The notes below the pieces were generated by a model that did not search any database, was not told the origin of the DNA, and saw only the letters and a list, made by a program, of their open reading frames with translations. Below, in pieces: positions 6,189-9,822 of a stretch of 9,822 nt of DNA (position 1 is the first letter of the stretch; the number at the start of each line of letters is the position of its first letter). The stretch is taken from assembly GCA_041854955.1 (NCBI GenBank), contig JBHADF010000051.1:1-9822 (forward strand). The letters run 5' to 3'. Origin of the DNA: CAMENZ01 sp041854955 (lineage in GTDB: Bacteria > Bacillota > Clostridia > Peptostreptococcales > Anaerovoracaceae). A program made the position numbers and the translations under genes.

Positions 6189-7399
6189 TGCATTGCGTTA
6201 GAAAAGTAACCGACGACCTTTTCTGGGTCGGCGCCAACGATAAAAGATTACATTTATTTGAGAGCATTCATCCTATAGAGGATGGAGTGTCCTATAACTC
6301 ATACCTGCTCATGGACGAGAAGACAGTGCTCTTTGACACTGCGGACTGGTCTGTAGGAAAGCAGTTCATTGAGAACGTTGAGCATGTCTTAGACGGCAGA
6401 AAGCTTGATGTGATGGTTATAAACCATCTGGAGCCTGACCATGCGGCTTCCATAAACGAGATAGTACTTCGCTACCCAAAGGTAAAGGTAGTTTCTACAG
6501 AAAAGGCTTGGCTCATGATGAACCAGTTTAATTTCGGAGTAGAGGAGGAAAACTTCGTAACCGTAAAGGAAGGCGATAAGATGAAGTTCGGAAAGCACGA
6601 AGTTCTCTTTGTCGGAGCTCCTATGGTACACTGGCCCGAAGCCATGGTAACCTTTGATATGACCAACGGAGTTCTCTTCAGTGCCGATGCTTTCGGATCC
6701 TTTAAGTCTTTGGATGGAGCCCTCTTTGCAGACGAGGTGGAATTCAAGACAGAATGGTTGGATGAAGCCCGCAGATACTATACAAACATAGTAGGGAAGT
6801 ACGGACCTCAGGTTATGGCGCTTCTCAACAAGGCATCCACCGTTGATATCAAGATGATTTGCCCCTTACACGGACCTATCTGGAGAGAGGAAATTCCTTG
6901 GCTTTTGGATAAATATGTTAAGTGGGCCACCTATACACCGGAGGAAAAGGGTGTAATGATCGTTTATGCCTCCATGTACGGAAACACCATGAACGCAGCC
7001 CAGATTTTAGCGGCTAAGCTCCATGAAAAGGGCTTCCACAACGTTCACATGTACGATGTGGCTGAAACCCATGTGTCATATCTCATCGGAGAGGCCTTCA
7101 AGCTGAGCCACATGGTTCTTCTTTCAGCTACATACAATCTGAACATATTCCCTCCTATGCAGAGCTTCTTGGACGATATGAGGAGACTTAATCTTCAAAA
7201 GCGTGTTGTAGGCGTGGTGGAAAACGGATCTTGGGCACCTCAGGCAGGAACTCTTATCTGTGAGGAGCTGGAGAAAATGAAACAGATGACCGTTTTAAAC
7301 GAACAGGTTTCAGTGCTTTCTTCAGTGAATAAAACTACTGCTGACGAGCTGGATGGACTGGCAGACAGCATAATCGAATCCATGAAGCAGGACTATTAG
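6188..7399 (+). CDS. fprA: Flavodiiron protein (rubredoxin:O2/NO oxidoreductase)
   Basis: Class A flavodiiron protein, 403 residues, which reduces O2 to water (or NO to N2O) with electrons from rubredoxin in the cytoplasm. The N-terminal metallo-beta-lactamase-like domain (about 1-250) has a complete set of diiron ligands: H80, E82 and D84 in NHLEPDHAAS, H148 in MVHWPE, D167 in SADAFG and H228 in PLHGPIW. The C-terminal flavodoxin domain (about 255-400) has the FMN loop YASMYGNTMNAA. There is no extra rubredoxin or reductase module at its own C-terminus. Its ATG overlaps the TAA of the fusion gene by one base (TAATG), with AAGGAGG seven bases upstream inside that gene, so the two are cotranscribed and probably translationally coupled. 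The rubredoxin at the end of the upstream protein is the obvious electron donor. Whether O2 or NO is the main substrate cannot be read from sequence. Confidence 0.95.
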   Translation: MHCVRKVTDDLFWVGANDKRLHLFESIHPIEDGVSYNSYLLMDEKTVLFDTADWSVGKQFIENVEHVLDGRKLDVMVINHLEPDHAASINEIVLRYPKVKVVSTEKAWLMMNQFNFGVEEENFVTVKEGDKMKFGKHEVLFVGAPMVHWPEAMVTFDMTNGVLFSADAFGSFKSLDGALFADEVEFKTEWLDEARRYYTNIVGKYGPQVMALLNKASTVDIKMICPLHGPIWREEIPWLLDKYVKWATYTPEEKGVMIVYASMYGNTMNAAQILAAKLHEKGFHNVHMYDVAETHVSYLIGEAFKLSHMVLLSATYNLNIFPPMQSFLDDMRRLNLQKRVVGVVENGSWAPQAGTLICEELEKMKQMTVLNEQVSVLSSVNKTTADELDGLADSIIESMKQDY

Positions 7400-7401
7400 T
7401 C

Positions 7402-7431
7402 TTGCATAGATATAAAAGTATAGTGTATAAT
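7402..7431 (+). promoter_or_regulatory. Promoter of surface protein gene
   Basis: TTGCAT (7402-7407) and a perfect TATAAT (7426-7431) are separated by 18 bases. The predicted start near 7438 is two bases before the following hairpin. Confidence 0.55.
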
Positions 7432-7439
7432 ATATAAAG

Positions 7440-7477
7440 TAAGAAAGCAGGTTAGGTTAGATTAACCTGTTTTCTTA
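7440..7477 (+). terminator. Hairpin: fprA terminator and/or surface gene 5' stem-loop
   Basis: Arms 7440-7454 and 7463-7477 pair over 15 bp with one G-U, around an 8-base loop. Read as a terminator, AAGAAA precedes an 8-bp core stem (GCAGGTTA/TAACCTGT) that runs into TTTCTT, giving a plausible end for the fusion-fprA transcript. It also lies directly after the surface gene promoter, so that mRNA would start with it. Between it and the ATG at 7549 there is a small GCAAC/GTTGC repeat (7515-7527) and the ribosome binding site GGAGGAG. Confidence 0.55.
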
Positions 7478-7548
7478 ATCAGAGGATAAGAAGGAGCTAT
7501 TTCTTAAAATAAGGGCAACAAGGTTGCAAAAGAATTCGGAGGAGAGAA

Positions 7549-9822
7549 ATGAGGCAAAGAAGATTTAAACATGTAAGTGTACTGCTGGTGCTATCTATGA
7601 TGCTTACCTTACTTCCCACCCTTGCTGTGGCAGCAGGTGGTGCAGTAGCTAAGATTGACAGCACAGAGTATACAAGTCTAAAGGCGGCGGTAGATGCTGC
7701 TACAGACGGACAGACCATAACCCTCGTAGACAATGTAGGGCAGGCCGCCGAGCCGACTACTCAAATAGTCGAGAAAATTGTGGTAGATAAGAACATAACC
7801 ATAGACGGACTTTATAACGGAAATGCGCATAGCATTAACAGGACGGCAGGCTATTTAGGAAGCATTTTTGAGGTTAAAGCGGGGAAGACCCTTAAGCTTA
7901 AAGATGTGAACCTGGATGGAGGTGCCAAAAATCTGAATATGACCTATGCCGTTAAAACGGGAAACGGATATGCGGGAGACATGATTAACGTGACCTATGA
8001 CCCTGCTTCTCTGATAGGTAATGCATCGGCCATCGTAAATTACGGTACCCTGAGTATGGAAAATGTGACCATGGAAAATTTCCTCTCAGCGTCTAACGGA
8101 AGCATGATAAACAATGAGGGGGATGTGCACATATCCAAAAGCACTTTGGCAAATGCTTGGAACACCAATAACGGTGCCAACGGCGGAGCTATATACAGCA
8201 AAGGAGGCAGCCTTACTATAGCGGATACTATCGTTAAAAATGTAGGCACTCCTCACGAGGGCGGCTTTGCCATACTGGAAAAGACGGCTTTGAAAGTTAC
8301 CGGAAGCCATTTTGAAAGAAATTTTGCAAAATGGAACAGCGGTGTCTTTGCCATGATAGATGTTACCAAGGCAGAAGTGAGCGGAACGACTTTTAATGAG
8401 GTTGTGGTAGGAAATGACGGAGGAATCACCCAATATAACGGAGCAAAGGGTGTTAAAGTAGAAAAACTGGAATTTGTAAACTGCACCTTTGATAAGGTAA
8501 TTGGCCTTGCCCAGGGAAATCAATCCATAGGAGGAGTGTTTCTCTTCCAAGGAGCCAATGCCATAGCTGACAACTGGACTGCCGAGGGAAAGGTCTCTCT
8601 GGAAAATTGTAAGATTTCAAATTCATCATGCTATAGCGGTCTTGTATGGAACAACAATGAACTGGTAGACATCCATATTAAAGGTACAACCTTTGAAAAT
8701 AACGGATCAACTTGCTTGTCCATGTTCAACTATATCATCTCCGACTCCACCTTTAAAAATAACAGTGGAGGTATTGCAAGCGTACTCCAATTAGGTTATG
8801 GAGCAGCCGGATCTTACGATGAGACAAAAGCTGTAATAAAGAATACCTTGATTGAGGGGAATAAAACCACATCTGACAGCGGCTACGGGGCCATAGTTGT
8901 CAGGAGGGGCCATCTCACCATAGGAGAAGGAACCGTCATAAGGAAAAATTCAGGGAGAGGAGGAGCCGGAGTATATGTTGGTAAGGACGCAAAGACCTTT
9001 ATTATGGAGGATGGCAGCAGGATATATAACAATGGGGCTTCCGTATCCGGAGATGACCTTATTATAAACAATGAAATGAAAGCCAACGGGACATATAAAA
9101 CCCTTCGATTGGCTGAGCCGGATAAGATGAGCAATGTGGAAAGCGATACATATCCCATAGACGGCTGGTACAAGGACAACCAAGGCTCACGCTTTGATGC
9201 GTACACCAATGCAAATATTTTGAGCAGTCAGGAAATTGAAGCTATGACCACCGGCGGAGGCATTTTCCGAATAAAGGCGGCAGCCGTTTTCACAGATGTG
9301 AAAATAAAGAAGGAATGGACCAATACACCAAATGCGGACTCCGTAAAGGTCAATCTTATAAAAAATGATGAGACAAATCCGGCTAAAACTGTTGAAGTAA
9401 CTAAGGCCGAAGGCTGGGAAAAGACCGTTAAGATGACTAAATTCGACTTCAAAAAAGGAGGAGAAATAGAGTACAAGCTCACGGAAGAAAGCTCACCCTT
9501 GTACACGGGAATCGTATCAGGAGACTACAAGACAGGCTTTACTGTAAAAAATACAGCCCAAGTAACATCCGGGCCGGTAACGCCCCCTGTGGTAGTGACA
9601 CCGATTACACCGACCAATCCTACAGTGCCTCCGGAAAATCCTGAAAAGCCGGAAACGCCGGAAATGCCGGAAGTAAAGCCCGGTGACGGAGAGCAGGATA
9701 ATAGCGGAAAAGTTGCACCTAATCCGGGAGGGGAAAATTCCGTGCCTAAAACGGGCGACAGCTCAGATATGATGTTGTACGGATTAGTAGCTATACTTTC
9801 CATGGCAGCCGCCGTGGCTATA
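7549..9822 (+). CDS. Secreted beta-helix/CnaB surface protein with VPKTG anchor (3' end missing)
   Basis: Predicted cell-wall-anchored surface protein; 758 residues are visible and the frame is open at the window edge. Residues 1-28 are a signal peptide (MRQRRFK, hydrophobic core, AVA before a likely cut at 28/29). Residues about 35-575 resemble a right-handed parallel beta-helix, with repeated turns such as NGGAIYS, GTTFENN and STFKNN, as in pectate-lyase-like and Pmp-like adhesins. Residues about 580-670 fit a CnaB domain (VKIKKEW to FTVKNT) with a possible isopeptide set K588, E646 and N668. A proline-rich stalk (about 675-730) leads to the sortase motif VPKTG (732-736) and a hydrophobic segment; the charged tail lies outside. 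The ATG has GGAGGAG four bases upstream. No sortase gene is in the window. Ligand unknown; adhesin role is inferred, and no catalytic polysaccharide-lyase residues could be identified. Confidence 0.88.
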   Translation, partial: MRQRRFKHVSVLLVLSMMLTLLPTLAVAAGGAVAKIDSTEYTSLKAAVDAATDGQTITLVDNVGQAAEPTTQIVEKIVVDKNITIDGLYNGNAHSINRTAGYLGSIFEVKAGKTLKLKDVNLDGGAKNLNMTYAVKTGNGYAGDMINVTYDPASLIGNASAIVNYGTLSMENVTMENFLSASNGSMINNEGDVHISKSTLANAWNTNNGANGGAIYSKGGSLTIADTIVKNVGTPHEGGFAILEKTALKVTGSHFERNFAKWNSGVFAMIDVTKAEVSGTTFNEVVVGNDGGITQYNGAKGVKVEKLEFVNCTFDKVIGLAQGNQSIGGVFLFQGANAIADNWTAEGKVSLENCKISNSSCYSGLVWNNNELVDIHIKGTTFENNGSTCLSMFNYIISDSTFKNNSGGIASVLQLGYGAAGSYDETKAVIKNTLIEGNKTTSDSGYGAIVVRRGHLTIGEGTVIRKNSGRGGAGVYVGKDAKTFIMEDGSRIYNNGASVSGDDLIINNEMKANGTYKTLRLAEPDKMSNVESDTYPIDGWYKDNQGSRFDAYTNANILSSQEIEAMTTGGGIFRIKAAAVFTDVKIKKEWTNTPNADSVKVNLIKNDETNPAKTVEVTKAEGWEKTVKMTKFDFKKGGEIEYKLTEESSPLYTGIVSGDYKTGFTVKNTAQVTSGPVTPPVVVTPITPTNPTVPPENPEKPETPEMPEVKPGDGEQDNSGKVAPNPGGENSVPKTGDSSDMMLYGLVAILSMAAAVAI
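9631..9675 (+). repeat. Five 9-base PEx repeats in stalk
   Basis: Five consecutive 9-base units related to CCGGAAACG encode PEN-PEK-PET-PEM-PEV in the wall-spanning stalk. Units three and four differ by one base, so copy number may vary by slippage without shifting the frame. Confidence 0.7.

Noticed and set aside
7497..9803. Several minus-strand open frames of 69-154 codons opposite the surface protein gene
   Set aside because: They overlap a clear plus-strand gene with signal peptide, domains and sortase motif, lack good ribosome binding sites and resemble no family I know.

Overview
The window looks like chromosomal DNA from a low-to-mid GC anaerobic Firmicute (Clostridia/Eubacteriales-type). 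The evidence is strong AGGAGG-type ribosome binding sites, AT-rich intergenic DNA with sigma-A-like promoters, a Nudix-xerD pair of the kind often found together in Firmicutes, a clostridial-type Crp/Fnr regulator, a class A flavodiiron protein and a VPKTG-type sortase-anchored surface protein. I do not assign a species. No rRNA, tRNA, CRISPR array, insertion sequence or phage gene was seen.

Layout. (1) 35-1081, minus: a DEDD-type RNase H-fold exonuclease domain protein with a structured 5' leader. (2) 1375-1911, plus: a Nudix hydrolase of the ADP-ribose pyrophosphatase type. (3) 2014-2886, plus: a XerD-like tyrosine recombinase whose active site appears degenerate. (4) 2927-3385, plus: a PrxQ/BCP thiol peroxidase, closed by a bidirectional terminator shared with the next gene. 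(5) 3449-4099, minus: a Crp/Fnr-family regulator. (6) 4254-6188, plus, divergent from the regulator: a three-part fusion of acyl-CoA dehydrogenase, the FAD domain of ETF alpha, and rubredoxin. (7) 6188-7399, plus, overlapping the previous gene by one base: a flavodiiron protein (FprA). (8) 7549 to the window end, plus: a secreted beta-helix/CnaB surface protein, cut just after its sortase motif.

The most interesting part is the two-gene unit at 4254-7399. The fusion holds three redox centres in one chain: the acyl-CoA dehydrogenase FAD, the ETF-type FAD and a rubredoxin iron. Rubredoxin is the known electron donor to flavodiiron proteins, and one is encoded immediately downstream with translational coupling. 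The simplest reading is a relay that carries electrons from acyl-CoA oxidation to O2 (or NO). ETF alpha domain I and EtfB are absent, so it differs from the usual Bcd-EtfAB complex. The adjacent Crp/Fnr gene has a strong promoter that shares a short control region with the fusion gene, and two TTGCAA palindromes lie there in positions that would suit coupled autorepression and activation. The thiol peroxidase on the other side of the regulator fits an oxygen-defence neighbourhood.

Secondary points: the XerD-like protein has lost two catalytic residues by ungapped alignment to E. coli XerD recalled from memory; the exonuclease leader carries two hairpins with C-only or C-rich loops; and two predicted transcripts begin almost directly with a hairpin.
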